Origin: Mesorhizobium norvegicum
GTDB taxonomy: Bacteria > Pseudomonadota > Alphaproteobacteria > Rhizobiales > Rhizobiaceae
Assembly (NCBI RefSeq): GCF_004919685.1
Contig: NZ_SMYZ01000015.1
Location: 1 to 64,000 of the forward strand
Reading direction: 5' to 3'
DNA: 64,000 nt
Shown here: in pieces, positions 11,302-19,401 of the stretch
Layout of the letters: every line of letters starts with the position of its first letter
How positions within the stretch are numbered: position 1 is the first letter of the stretch
The notes under the pieces: model-generated
What the model saw: the letters and a program-made list of their open reading frames with translations, nothing else
What the model was told of the DNA's origin: nothing
Database searches by the model: none
Program-made: the position numbers and the translations under genes

Positions 11302-11317
11302 GTCTCTTGTAAGAGAC
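11302..11317. promoter_or_regulatory. Candidate IclR operator, dyad 2
   Basis: Perfect 7-base arms GTCTCTT/AAGAGAC around a GT centre. It shares the core TCTTGTA (11305-11311) with dyad 1, two helical turns away, consistent with two regulator dimers binding the same face of the DNA. Confidence 0.55.
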
Positions 11318-11378
11318 AAAATCTCCGACGCGTGTCCTGCCTGTGCACAAGGGGAACACAACACGAAAGGAGGTCGCC

Positions 11379-12251
11379 GTGAACGACACATCCGGAAGAC
11401 GTGATTTTCTGAAATTGGGAATGGCAGGGCTGGCCACGGCTGGCGTGCTGGCAACCGTCGATGCCCAGAAGGCCGCTGCCCAGGCAGCACCCGACAGCCT
11501 GCTGCGCACCGTGCTCGATCGCGGCAAGCTGATCGTCGGCACCGGCAGCACCAACGCGCCCTGGCACTTCGAGAACGATGCCGGCGAACTCGTCGGCATG
11601 GACATCACCATGGGGCGCATTCTCGCCAAGGGCCTTTTCGACGATCCCACCAAGGTCGAATTCGTCATGCAGGATCCGGCTCAGCGCATTCCCAACGTGA
11701 CCACCAACAAGGTCGACATCACCATCCAGTTCATGACCATGAGTGCCCAGCGCTCGCAACTGGTCAATTTTTCCCGGCCTTACTATGTCGAGGGCGTCGC
11801 CCTGCTGAGCCTTCCGACCGCCGAGAACAAGACCTTCGACAAACTGCTTGCCGGCGGCGCGGCGACACGCATCTCCATCCTGCAGAATGTCGATGCCGAG
11901 GCGCAGGTGCATTCGGTCCTGCCCCAGTGCCAGGTCATGCAGATCGATACCCAGGCCAACGTGCTGCAGGCGCTGGAATCGAAACGTGTCGATGCCGCTG
12001 CCGTCGATCTGTCCACGGTGCGCTGGCTCGCCTCGCGCAATCCGGACAAATATTTCGACGCCGGCAAGAGCTGGCTGAGCATGCTTTATGGCGCAGCCCT
12101 CCGGCAAGGTGACCTCGACTGGCTGACCTTCGTCAACGCGACCTTCACCATCGCCATGTTCGGTCACGAAAACGCACTCTACGATGCCGCCTTCAAGGAC
12201 TATTTCGGACAGGAGCCGCCGGCGCGCCATCCCGGCTTCCCAGCCATCTGA
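11379..12251 (+). CDS. Amino-acid-type ABC transporter substrate-binding protein (Tat-exported)
   Basis: A 290-residue periplasmic binding protein of the SBP_bac_3 family. It starts at GTG 11379, preceded by an excellent ribosome binding site (aaaggagg); upstream codons are not needed. The N-terminus GRRDFLKLGMAG is a twin-arginine signal, so it is probably exported folded, which is less common for this family. The mature part begins near LLRTVLDRGKLIVGTG. Ligand is not evident. It is first in an operon with two permeases, an ATPase, RidA and a PLP enzyme, separated from the permeases by a long hairpin. Confidence 0.9.
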   Translation: MNDTSGRRDFLKLGMAGLATAGVLATVDAQKAAAQAAPDSLLRTVLDRGKLIVGTGSTNAPWHFENDAGELVGMDITMGRILAKGLFDDPTKVEFVMQDPAQRIPNVTTNKVDITIQFMTMSAQRSQLVNFSRPYYVEGVALLSLPTAENKTFDKLLAGGAATRISILQNVDAEAQVHSVLPQCQVMQIDTQANVLQALESKRVDAAAVDLSTVRWLASRNPDKYFDAGKSWLSMLYGAALRQGDLDWLTFVNATFTIAMFGHENALYDAAFKDYFGQEPPARHPGFPAI

Positions 12252-12310
12252 CCTGCATCGGGCGGAAGGGCGCATCCAGCGCCCTTCCGCCTCCGACGGC
12301 CCTCGGCACC

Positions 12311-12454
12311 AAGGCTTGTTGAGATTCAGGTCAGGCCGAGTCGAAAACGGTGGTTTTCGAGAACCGGAGCGGAGCGTACTTAAAGTACGTGAGCACCGGA
12401 AGCGCAGAAAACCGGCGTTTGCAGGCCGGCATCACCTGAATATCAACAAGCCTT
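12311..12454. repeat. Long palindromic element, copy 3 (family A)
   Basis: A 144-base palindrome filling most of the gap between the binding-protein and permease genes. The core 12353-12412 is almost identical to copy 1 (GTTTTC to GAAAAC, CGTAC/GTACG loop stem). The outer arms differ from copies 1 and 2 but are again complementary: AAGGCTTGTTGA at the left pairs with its complement at 12443-12454. In mRNA it would form a very stable hairpin between two cistrons. Confidence 0.85.
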
Positions 12455-12466
12455 TAAGGCGGACGC

Positions 12467-13132
12467 ATGGGCTATGCCCTTAATTTCAACCTGATCTGGC
12501 GGCACTTCGACAAGCTGTGGGGCGGCCTGCTGCTCAGTCTCGAGCTTGCCGTCATATCGATCGCCATTGGCATCGTCATCGGCCTGGTTCTGGCGGTCTG
12601 GTACGTGTCTGCCGGACGCATCGTGCGCACAATCATCGCCGCTTATGTCGAATTCATCCGCAACGTGCCGCTGATCCTGCTCGTCTATCTCGTCTTCTAC
12701 GGTCTGCCGACGGTGGTCGATATCGCTTACAGCGCGCCGACCTCGTTTGTCGTGACGTTGTCGCTCTACAGCGGCGCCTATCTGGTCGAGGTGTTCCGCT
12801 CCGGGCTCGAAGCCGTTCCGCGCGGACAGCTGGATGCCGGCAAGGCAATCGGCCTGACGCCATGGCAAAGGCTGCTCAACGTGCGCCTGCCGACCATGCT
12901 GCGCATCACGCTGCCGGCCCTGTCCAACACCTTCATATCGCTGTTCAAGGACACCTCCGTCGCGTCGGTCATCTCGGTACCGGAACTGACCTATGGCGCC
13001 CAATGGATCAACTTCAACACCTTCCGCATCGTCGAGGTCTATCTCGTGGTGACGGCGATGTATCTGGTGACCGGCTACATCATGCTTTTTGCGCTTCGGC
13101 TTGTCGAGCGCCGGTTCAGGGCGGCGCGCTGA
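12467..13132 (+). CDS. Amino acid ABC transporter permease (first)
   Basis: A 221-residue inner-membrane permease of the HisM/HisQ type with about five membrane helices. The EAA loop is GLEAVPRGQLDAGKAIGLTPWQ. It lies 215 bases beyond the binding-protein gene, after the hairpin element, and is separated by one base from the second permease start, indicating translational coupling. It pairs with the next gene to form the membrane channel. Confidence 0.93.
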   Translation: MGYALNFNLIWRHFDKLWGGLLLSLELAVISIAIGIVIGLVLAVWYVSAGRIVRTIIAAYVEFIRNVPLILLVYLVFYGLPTVVDIAYSAPTSFVVTLSLYSGAYLVEVFRSGLEAVPRGQLDAGKAIGLTPWQRLLNVRLPTMLRITLPALSNTFISLFKDTSVASVISVPELTYGAQWINFNTFRIVEVYLVVTAMYLVTGYIMLFALRLVERRFRAAR

Positions 13133-13133
13133 C

Positions 13134-13784
13134 ATGCTCACCCAGATCGCCTATGCCTTGCCTTTCCTCGCCCAGGGCTTTGCCCTGACACTGTGGGTAT
13201 CCCTGCTGGTGGTGGTGTTCTCCCTGATCGCCGGTGTGATCATGGGCGTCGGTCTCGTCTATGGCCCCATACCGTTGCAATGGGCCGTGCGCATCTTCAG
13301 CGACACCATTCGCGGTATACCGATCCTGGTGCTCATCTTCTTTGTCTATTACGGCCTGCCGGCCGTCGGGCTTCATCTGCCGTCCTTCTGGGCGGCGGTG
13401 CTGGCGCTGACCCTGTTCAAGACGGCGCAGGTCGTCGAATATCTCAGAGGTGCGGTCGGCTCCATTCCGAGAGGGCAATCCGAGGCGGCGATGGCGATCG
13501 GACTGACCTTTCGCCAGCGCCTCGCCTACGTCATCTTCCCCCAGGCGTTCAGGCGCTTCCTGCCGCCCTGGATCAATGGCGTCACCGACGCGGTCAAGGG
13601 CAGCGCGCTGGTGTCGCTGCTCGGCATCACCGATCTGATGCAGGCCATCAACCAGGTCATCGGCCGCACCTACGAAGCCATGCCGCTCTATATCCTCGGC
13701 GCGCTCATCTACTTCGCGGTCAACTACGCGCTTTCGCTGGCCAGCCGGCGGTTAGAGCGGCGTTTCTCCTTCATCCGGGAATAG
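13134..13784 (+). CDS. Amino acid ABC transporter permease (second)
   Basis: A 216-residue partner permease with the EAA loop GAVGSIPRGQSEAAMAIGLTFRQ. ATG 13134 (MLTQIAYALPFLAQG) is one base past the preceding stop; the frame is open upstream inside the previous gene, but that part is not family sequence. Four bases separate its stop from the ATPase gene. It completes a heterodimeric channel of the polar amino acid (PAAT) class. Confidence 0.92.
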   Translation: MLTQIAYALPFLAQGFALTLWVSLLVVVFSLIAGVIMGVGLVYGPIPLQWAVRIFSDTIRGIPILVLIFFVYYGLPAVGLHLPSFWAAVLALTLFKTAQVVEYLRGAVGSIPRGQSEAAMAIGLTFRQRLAYVIFPQAFRRFLPPWINGVTDAVKGSALVSLLGITDLMQAINQVIGRTYEAMPLYILGALIYFAVNYALSLASRRLERRFSFIRE

Positions 13785-13788
13785 CAAG

Positions 13789-14583
13789 ATGTCCACCAGC
13801 TCGACCAACATCCCGGCCCTTCTCGATGTCACCGATGTTTCCAAATCCTTTGGAACCGTCCAGGTCCTGCGTTCGGTCAGCCTGCAGGTGGCGCGTGGCG
13901 AAGTGGTGACGGTCATTGGCCCCTCGGGCAGTGGCAAGACCACGCTGCTGCGCTGCGTCAATTTCCTCGAAAGCTATGACAGCGGTTCGATCCGCATCGA
14001 CGGCAAGGAGGTCGGCTTTCGCGAAACCGGAGCCCGTCAACGCCGCAGCGAACGCGACCTCGCCGTGATGCGCGCCGAGACCGGCATGGTGTTCCAGAGC
14101 TTCAACCTCTTTCCGCACCTGACGGCGGCGGGCAACATCATGCTTGGTCTCACCAAGGTGCGCGGCAAGAGCCGTGCGGAGGCCCGCACCATCGCCGAAC
14201 ACTGGCTCGGCCGGGTCGGCCTCGCCCACAAGGCCGACAGCCTGCCAGCCGAACTGTCCGGCGGCCAGCAGCAGCGTGTCGGCATTGCCCGTGCCGTGGC
14301 CATGGGGCCGAAGATCCTGCTTCTCGACGAGATAACCTCCGCGCTCGACCCGGAACTGGTCGGCGAGGTGCTCGAGGTTGTGCGCAGCCTGGCCGAGGAC
14401 GGCATGACGATGGTGATGGTCACGCACGAAATGGCCTTTGCCCGCGATGCCTCGAGCCGCATCATCTTCATGGCCGATGGCGGCGTCAGCGCGGCGGGTC
14501 CACCCGCCGAAATCCTGGCGGCGGACACCGACAATGAGCGCCTGCGCACCTTTCTGGCACGCTTCCGCGCCTCGCATTTCTAG
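13789..14583 (+). CDS. Amino acid ABC transporter ATP-binding protein
   Basis: A 264-residue ATPase with Walker A GPSGSGKTT, Q-loop FQSFNLFPHLT, signature LSGGQQQR and Walker B ILLLDEITSALDPE. It is closest in plan to GlnQ/HisP-type ATPases. An insert after RIDGKEVGF (about residues 70-90, charged) is slightly longer than in GlnQ. It energises the two permeases encoded just upstream. RidA follows after 38 bases with its own ribosome binding site. Confidence 0.94.
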   Translation: MSTSSTNIPALLDVTDVSKSFGTVQVLRSVSLQVARGEVVTVIGPSGSGKTTLLRCVNFLESYDSGSIRIDGKEVGFRETGARQRRSERDLAVMRAETGMVFQSFNLFPHLTAAGNIMLGLTKVRGKSRAEARTIAEHWLGRVGLAHKADSLPAELSGGQQQRVGIARAVAMGPKILLLDEITSALDPELVGEVLEVVRSLAEDGMTMVMVTHEMAFARDASSRIIFMADGGVSAAGPPAEILAADTDNERLRTFLARFRASHF

Positions 14584-14621
14584 AACGGGACAGCCAACGC
14601 TGTCGCAAGGAGCCTTTTTTC

Positions 14622-15083
14622 ATGACGCCTTATATCCGGCTCGCCGCGTTGGGCCTGACGCTGCCCGAGCCGCCGACCCCGATCGCCAACTTCGTCACCC
14701 ATGCGGAAAGCGGCCGGCTGATCTTCCTGTCCGGTCAGGGGCCGCTGCGGACCGACGGCACGCTGTTCACCGGCAAGGTGGGAGACGATGTCACCGTCGA
14801 GGAGGCCTATGGCCATGCCCGCCTCACCGGCCTCAATCTTCTCGCCGTCATGCACGCAGCCACTGGCGACCTTGGCCGTATCGTGCGCATCGTCAAGCTG
14901 CTCGGCTTCGTCAACGCCATACCGACCTTCAGCGACCACCCGAAGGTGGTCAATGGCTGTTCCGACCTGTTCGCCGATGTGTTCGACAGTATTGGCGGCC
15001 ATGCCCGCTCGGCGATCGGCGTCGGCTCCTTGCCCGGAAATATCACCGTCGAAATCGAGGCGGTCGTCGAGATCGCCGCCTGA
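14622..15083 (+). CDS. RidA family (YjgF-like) protein
   Basis: A 153-residue protein of the longer YjgF/chorismate-mutase-like branch of RidA. The conserved C-terminal block HARSAIGVGSLPGNITVEIEA contains the arginine that binds the carboxylate of imine substrates. RidA enzymes hydrolyse reactive enamine/imine intermediates released by PLP enzymes. The next gene encodes a PLP enzyme, which fits this role directly. A strong ribosome binding site (aaggag) precedes ATG 14622. Confidence 0.9.
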   Translation: MTPYIRLAALGLTLPEPPTPIANFVTHAESGRLIFLSGQGPLRTDGTLFTGKVGDDVTVEEAYGHARLTGLNLLAVMHAATGDLGRIVRIVKLLGFVNAIPTFSDHPKVVNGCSDLFADVFDSIGGHARSAIGVGSLPGNITVEIEAVVEIAA

Positions 15084-15109
15084 CCTTTTAGAAAATGGGA
15101 TCCGCAGAG

Positions 15110-16315
15110 ATGAAAACCACTTCCACCGACGGCTCCAACACCACGATCCGCGAACGGCTCGGCCTTCGCCCGATCATCAACGTCTCCGGCACGATGACGG
15201 CGCTCGGCGCGTCGATCATCGTCCCGGAAGCGATCAGCGCCATGGCGGAAATGGCCTCGCAATGGGTGGAGATGGACGATCTTCAGCGTGCCGCAAGCAC
15301 GATCGTCGCGCGCCTCACCGGCGGCGAGGCGGGTTTCATCACCGCTTGCTGTGCCAGCGGCATCACCATGGCGATCGCCGGCGCGATGACGGGAACCAAC
15401 CTGCTCGCCATCGAACGCCTGCCGGATGACAGCGAGGGCCTCAAATCGGAGGTGATCGTCCAACTCGGCCACATCGTCAACTATGGCGCGCCGATCGACC
15501 AGTCGATCCGGCTGGCGGGCGCCAGGGTCGTGCCGGCCGGCACGGTCAGCGTGACCCAGGACTATCACGTCCGTGACGCGATCCGTGACCGCACGGCGGC
15601 GGGCCTCTACGTCGTCGCGCATCACACCGTACAGTACGGCATGCTGTCGCTGGAGGAATTCTGCGAGATCTGCCACGCCAGGGGCGTCCCGGTGATTGTC
15701 GACGCGGCTTCCGAATATGACCTGCGCGGTTTCCTCGCGCGCGGCGCCGACATTGTCATCTACAGCGGCCACAAATTCCTGAGCGGGCCGACCAGCGGCA
15801 TCGTCACCGGGCGCAAGGACCTGGTTCGAGCCGCCTATCTGCAGAACCGCGGCGTCGCGCGCGCCATGAAGGTCGGCAAGGAAAGCATCGCCGGCACCAT
15901 GGCCGCACTGGAAGCCTGGGAAAAGCGCGACCACGCCGGCATCCGCCGCCGCGAAGAGGCGGCACTCAATTTGTGGAAGGACAATTTGCAGGGGCTGCCG
16001 GGCATCATCGCGCAGATCATTCCCGACCCGACCGCCAATCCTCTCGATCGGTTGCAGATTTTTGTGTTGCCCGAAAGCCGGTTCACGGCGGCCGGCCTCG
16101 CCTCGGCGCTGGCCGCCGGCTCGCCGCCGATCATCGTGCGCAACCATGAGGTGGAGCGCGGCCATTTCTTCCTCGACCCCTGCAATCTTCATCCCGGCGA
16201 GGCCGAGATCGTTGCCGAACGGCTGCGGACCATACTGACCGCGGCCGAGCGGCCCGCCAATGCCATGAAGACGGCTCATAAGGATTCGTCCGGCGCCCTG
16301 CGCTGGCCGGATTGA
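15110..16315 (+). CDS. SelA-like PLP-dependent lyase/aminotransferase-fold enzyme
   Basis: A 401-residue fold-type I PLP protein resembling selenocysteine synthase and D-glucosaminate-6-phosphate ammonia-lyase (DgaE). [20 protein letters not shown] is the typical start of the family. Lys222 in [13 protein letters not shown] is the expected Schiff-base lysine, preceded by VDAASEYD, whose Asp should contact the pyridine nitrogen. No other selenocysteine gene is present, so a catabolic ammonia-lyase or related reaction is more likely than Sec synthesis. ATG 15095 is an alternative start. RidA upstream would clear the enamine product. Substrate unknown. Confidence 0.8.
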   Translation: MKTTSTDGSNTTIRERLGLRPIINVSGTMTALGASIIVPEAISAMAEMASQWVEMDDLQRAASTIVARLTGGEAGFITACCASGITMAIAGAMTGTNLLAIERLPDDSEGLKSEVIVQLGHIVNYGAPIDQSIRLAGARVVPAGTVSVTQDYHVRDAIRDRTAAGLYVVAHHTVQYGMLSLEEFCEICHARGVPVIVDAASEYDLRGFLARGADIVIYSGHKFLSGPTSGIVTGRKDLVRAAYLQNRGVARAMKVGKESIAGTMAALEAWEKRDHAGIRRREEAALNLWKDNLQGLPGIIAQIIPDPTANPLDRLQIFVLPESRFTAAGLASALAAGSPPIIVRNHEVERGHFFLDPCNLHPGEAEIVAERLRTILTAAERPANAMKTAHKDSSGALRWPD

Positions 16316-16403
16316 AATGCCAGCAGGCCACTGCCTGAAGATGCGCCGGTCACGATCGGCGCACGCCATCACGCGACCGTGAACGGCTGGATCAGCACCA
16401 GCC

Positions 16404-16433
16404 GGGAATAAACCGCCGCCGTCCCGGGTCTCC
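16404..16433 (+). promoter_or_regulatory. Candidate ECF-type promoter
   Basis: GGGAAT at 16404-16409 and GTCTCC at 16428-16433, an arrangement resembling ECF sigma promoters, stands 60 bases before an operon that itself encodes an ECF sigma factor. Autoregulation is therefore plausible. The motif assignment rests on resemblance only. Confidence 0.4.
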
Positions 16434-16465
16434 TCAGCATACGCCGCTCCTGGCGTTGAGGAGAC
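16428..16465 (+). promoter_or_regulatory. Inverted repeat covering the ribosome binding site of the phosphoesterase gene
   Basis: Arms GTCTCCTCA (16428-16436) and TGAGGAGAC (16457-16465) enclose a second stem ACGCC/GGCGT. The right arm contains the GAGGAG ribosome binding site for ATG 16470, so an RNA starting upstream of 16428 would hide it. If transcription instead starts inside the repeat, the symmetry would act only at the DNA level. Confidence 0.5.
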
Positions 16466-16469
16466 CGAC

Positions 16470-17417
16470 ATGACCCATCACCACGATGACGACAACGGGC
16501 ACATCAGCCGCCGCCATGCGCTGGAATGCATGATCTGGGCCGGCACCGGCGTGCTGTGGACGATTTCAGGCGGCATACCGGTGTCGCTCAACCTGCTTGG
16601 CGAAGCACAGGCCGCCGAGGCCATGGCCACCGGCTTCACCTTCCTGCAGATCTCCGACAGCCATATCGGCTTCGACAAGGCGGCCAATCCGCATGCCATC
16701 GACACGCTGAAGGAGGCGATGGGCAAGATCCAGGCGCTGCCGCAAAAGCCGGCCTTCATGATCCACACCGGCGATATCACCCACCTTTCCAAGGCCGCAC
16801 AGTTCGACAATGCGGCGCAGATCATCGGCGGCGCCGGCTTCGACGTGCACTACGTGCCGGGCGAGCACGATCTGATCGACGACGGCAACGGTAAGGCCTA
16901 TCTCGACCGCTACGGCAAGGGCACCAGGGGCGCCGGCTGGTATTCGTTCGACCAGAACGGCGTGCATTTCGTGGCGCTGGTCAATGTCGTCAACCTCAAG
17001 GCGGGTGGGCTCGGCAATCTCGGTGCCGAACAGCTGGCGTGGCTGGCGGATGATCTGAAGGCGGTCAGCGCCTCGACGCCGATCGTCGTCTTCGCCCACA
17101 TCCCGCTATGGGCCGTCTATCCCGAATGGGGCTGGGGCACCGACGACGCGGCACAGGCGCTCGGCCTGCTCAAGCGCTTCGGCTCGGTCACCGTGCTCAA
17201 CGGCCACATCCACCAGATCATGCAGAAAGTGGAAGGCAACGTCACCTTCCACACCGCGCGCTCGACCGCCTTCCCGCAGCCGGCGCCGGGCACCGCCGCC
17301 TCGCCCGGACCGATGACGGTGCCGGCTGGGCAGCTGCGCGGCCTGCTCGGCACCAGCAGTGTCACCGTGAAGCAAGGCGGGCAGGATCTTGCCATCATCG
17401 ACTCGACGCTGGCTTGA
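16470..17417 (+). CDS. Tat-exported calcineurin-like metallophosphoesterase
   Basis: A 315-residue protein with a twin-arginine signal (ISRRHALECMIWAG, residues 11-24) and a metallophosphoesterase domain. Metal-binding motifs in order are DSH (QISDSHIGFD), HTGD (IHTGDITH), GEHD in place of the usual GNHD, and NGHIHQ. The Asn-to-Glu change in GNHD affects a position that normally bridges metal and phosphate, so activity may be altered. It heads an operon with a cupredoxin, an ECF sigma factor and its anti-sigma factor, suggesting a periplasmic stress function. Confidence 0.88.
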   Translation: MTHHHDDDNGHISRRHALECMIWAGTGVLWTISGGIPVSLNLLGEAQAAEAMATGFTFLQISDSHIGFDKAANPHAIDTLKEAMGKIQALPQKPAFMIHTGDITHLSKAAQFDNAAQIIGGAGFDVHYVPGEHDLIDDGNGKAYLDRYGKGTRGAGWYSFDQNGVHFVALVNVVNLKAGGLGNLGAEQLAWLADDLKAVSASTPIVVFAHIPLWAVYPEWGWGTDDAAQALGLLKRFGSVTVLNGHIHQIMQKVEGNVTFHTARSTAFPQPAPGTAASPGPMTVPAGQLRGLLGTSSVTVKQGGQDLAIIDSTLA

Positions 17418-17441
17418 GCCTGAACAGCAAAGGAAATCACC

Positions 17442-17786
17442 ATGCTTTGCATACGCCTTCCGGCCCGGCACATGGCCGCGATCCTCGCCGCCTTCACCTT
17501 GACCACGGCGACTTGCCAGCCGCTGCGCGCGGCCGATGCGCCGATGGTCAGAATCGAGAATTTTGCCTTCACGCCGCCGGTGCTGACGGTCAAGCCCGGC
17601 ACCACGGTGACCTTCAGAAACGACGACGATATTCCGCATCTGGTCGTCGCCAACGATTCCTCCTTCCGCTCCAAGGCGCTTGACACCGGTGACACTTATG
17701 AATTCACCTTCACCAAAGCAGGCGACTTTGCCTATTTCTGCGGGCTTCACCCGCATATGCAGGGCAAGATCACCGTCGCTCCCTGA
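17442..17786 (+). CDS. Amicyanin/pseudoazurin-like cupredoxin
   Basis: A 114-residue periplasmic blue copper protein. A signal peptide (about residues 1-31) precedes one cupredoxin domain. Predicted type 1 copper ligands are His66 (IPHLV), Cys100, His103 and Met106 in YFCGLHPHMQG; the C-x2-H-x2-M spacing is that of amicyanin. It probably shuttles electrons in the periplasm. It sits 24 bases after the phosphoesterase and 46 before the sigma factor gene. Confidence 0.9.
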   Translation: MLCIRLPARHMAAILAAFTLTTATCQPLRAADAPMVRIENFAFTPPVLTVKPGTTVTFRNDDDIPHLVVANDSSFRSKALDTGDTYEFTFTKAGDFAYFCGLHPHMQGKITVAP

Positions 17787-17832
17787 GCCGGCGCGACAAA
17801 TCCTGCCCGGAGTGCCGGATCATGGTGCTGAC

Positions 17833-18372
17833 TTGAGCGAAAAGGCCTTGGCCGAGCGCTTCGGCGAGGTGGTGCTGCCCCATCTCGGTGATGCGCTTGC
17901 GCTCGCCCGCTGGCTGACCGGCAACGCCGCCGACGCCGAGGATGTGGTGCAGGAGGCCTGCGTGAAGGCGCATGCCGGCATATCAGGCTATGCCGGCGGC
18001 AATGCCCGCGCCTGGCTGCTGACCATCGTGCGCAACACCGCCTACACCTGGATGTCGCGCAACCGGCCGCGCGGCATGCTCGCCGTCGGTGACCTCGGCG
18101 ATCTCGACGAGATGGCGGCGGCACACGGCACCAGTCTGCCCGATGAGGACGGACCGGAAGCGAGCCTGATCGCCAGGGCCGATACGGCGGCCCTGGAAGC
18201 GGCAATCGCGGCACTGCCGCAGCCTTTTCGCGAGACGCTGGTGCTGCGCGACATCAACGGCCTCAGCTACCGCGAGATAGCGGCCATGCTGGGGGTACCG
18301 ATGGGCACCGTGATGTCACGACTGGCGCGGGCCCGCGGCCTGCTTGTATCTGCACTGGGGAGAGCGCCATGA
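17833..18372 (+). CDS. ECF-type RNA polymerase sigma factor
   Basis: About 179 residues with region 2 (GDALALARWLTGNAADAEDVVQEACVKA) and region 4 (FRETLVLRDINGLSYREIAAMLGVPMGTVMSRLARAR). There is no region 3 or 1, which defines ECF factors. TTG 17833 is chosen; GTG 17812 is in frame and possible, and neither has a good ribosome binding site, so coupling to the cupredoxin gene is likely. Its last four bases overlap the anti-sigma gene (ATGA), the classic co-expressed pair. Confidence 0.9.
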   Translation: MSEKALAERFGEVVLPHLGDALALARWLTGNAADAEDVVQEACVKAHAGISGYAGGNARAWLLTIVRNTAYTWMSRNRPRGMLAVGDLGDLDEMAAAHGTSLPDEDGPEASLIARADTAALEAAIAALPQPFRETLVLRDINGLSYREIAAMLGVPMGTVMSRLARARGLLVSALGRAP

Positions 18373-19301
18373 CCAACCATGACGACGGACTGCCCAACGA
18401 TCCCGAGGGCATCAGGCTGATGATCCATGCCCTCATTGATGGCGAACTCGATGCGGCAGCCGCACTCGCGGTGGAGCGGCGCATCGCCGGCGACCCGCAG
18501 CTTGCCGCCGAACATGCCCGCATCATTGCCTTGCGGGGCGCACTCGGCCGTTTGCCGCGCCCCGATGTCAGCGACGCCTTTCGGGCCCGCATCGCCGCAC
18601 TTGGCGCGACGGTCACGGCACATCCGGCGCAAGACGTGCCGACGCAGGACGAAGCGGCCGGGCCCCAGCGGGGCACACCGTCGCCGCAACCCGGATTGAT
18701 CGCGGATGCACCGGTCGGGGGCGGCCAGAGACGAAACGCCGAGACACGTCCGTCCCAAACGCGGGTCCTGCCAAGGGCGCGCCGCTTCGGCTCGTTCGAC
18801 TGGCGTGCACTGGCCGCCTCGATCGTGGTCAGTGCGGTGCTGGCCAGCGGAGCGACGCAGTGGGTGATGGTCGACAACGCGTCCGATAGTTTCGCAGCTG
18901 GAGTCGCCAGCGGACATCGCCGCAGCCTGCTTGCCGCCAGCCCGATCGACATCGTCTCGTCCGACCGCCATACGGTCAAGCCATGGCTCGACGCCCGGAT
19001 CGGCGTATCGCCGCCGGCGCCCGATCTTGCGCAGGACGGCTATGCGCTCATCGGCGGCCGGGTCGAGGTGATCGCCGATCGGCCGGTGCCGGCGCTGGTC
19101 TATCGCCACCGCGAGCACCTGATCACGCTGGTCGCCGAACCGCAGCAGGGCGGCGGCCTCACCGCGCCGGCTGATCTCTCATCGGGCGGCTTCTCGCTGG
19201 TGCATTGGAGCGACGGCGCCTTCTCCTACTGGGCGATCTCCGACATGGAGCGGCCCGAACTCGACGACTTCGTCGCCCGCTTCCGCAAGGCGGCGGTGTG
19301 A
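18369..19301 (+). CDS. Transmembrane anti-sigma factor
   Basis: A 310-residue protein with a cytoplasmic N-terminal domain of the anti-sigma type (IRLMIHALIDGELDAAAALAVERRIAGDP), a Pro/Arg-rich linker, one membrane helix (about residues 139-157) and a periplasmic domain of about 140 residues. The zinc motif HxxxCxxC is absent, so it is a non-zinc anti-sigma. It overlaps the sigma gene by 4 bases and should hold that factor inactive until a periplasmic signal arrives. Confidence 0.87.
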   Translation: MTNHDDGLPNDPEGIRLMIHALIDGELDAAAALAVERRIAGDPQLAAEHARIIALRGALGRLPRPDVSDAFRARIAALGATVTAHPAQDVPTQDEAAGPQRGTPSPQPGLIADAPVGGGQRRNAETRPSQTRVLPRARRFGSFDWRALAASIVVSAVLASGATQWVMVDNASDSFAAGVASGHRRSLLAASPIDIVSSDRHTVKPWLDARIGVSPPAPDLAQDGYALIGGRVEVIADRPVPALVYRHREHLITLVAEPQQGGGLTAPADLSSGGFSLVHWSDGAFSYWAISDMERPELDDFVARFRKAAV

Positions 19302-19401
19302 GGCTGATTTCAGTCTCGCCAAACGGAGGCAGTGGCTCCACATCCTTGCCGTGGCTGCCGAATTCCGCTAAGGCGCGCCTTTGTCGCCGGGGAACACAGA
19401 C

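Noticed and set aside
15110..16315. True selenocysteine synthase (selA)
   Set aside because: No selB, selC or selD is nearby and the operon context is transport and catabolism.
14807..16471. Long open frame (over 500 codons) antisense to the RidA and SelA-like genes
   Set aside because: The sense strand encodes conserved enzymes in the right codon phase; the antisense frame is His/Arg/Asp-rich without family features, as expected in GC-rich DNA.
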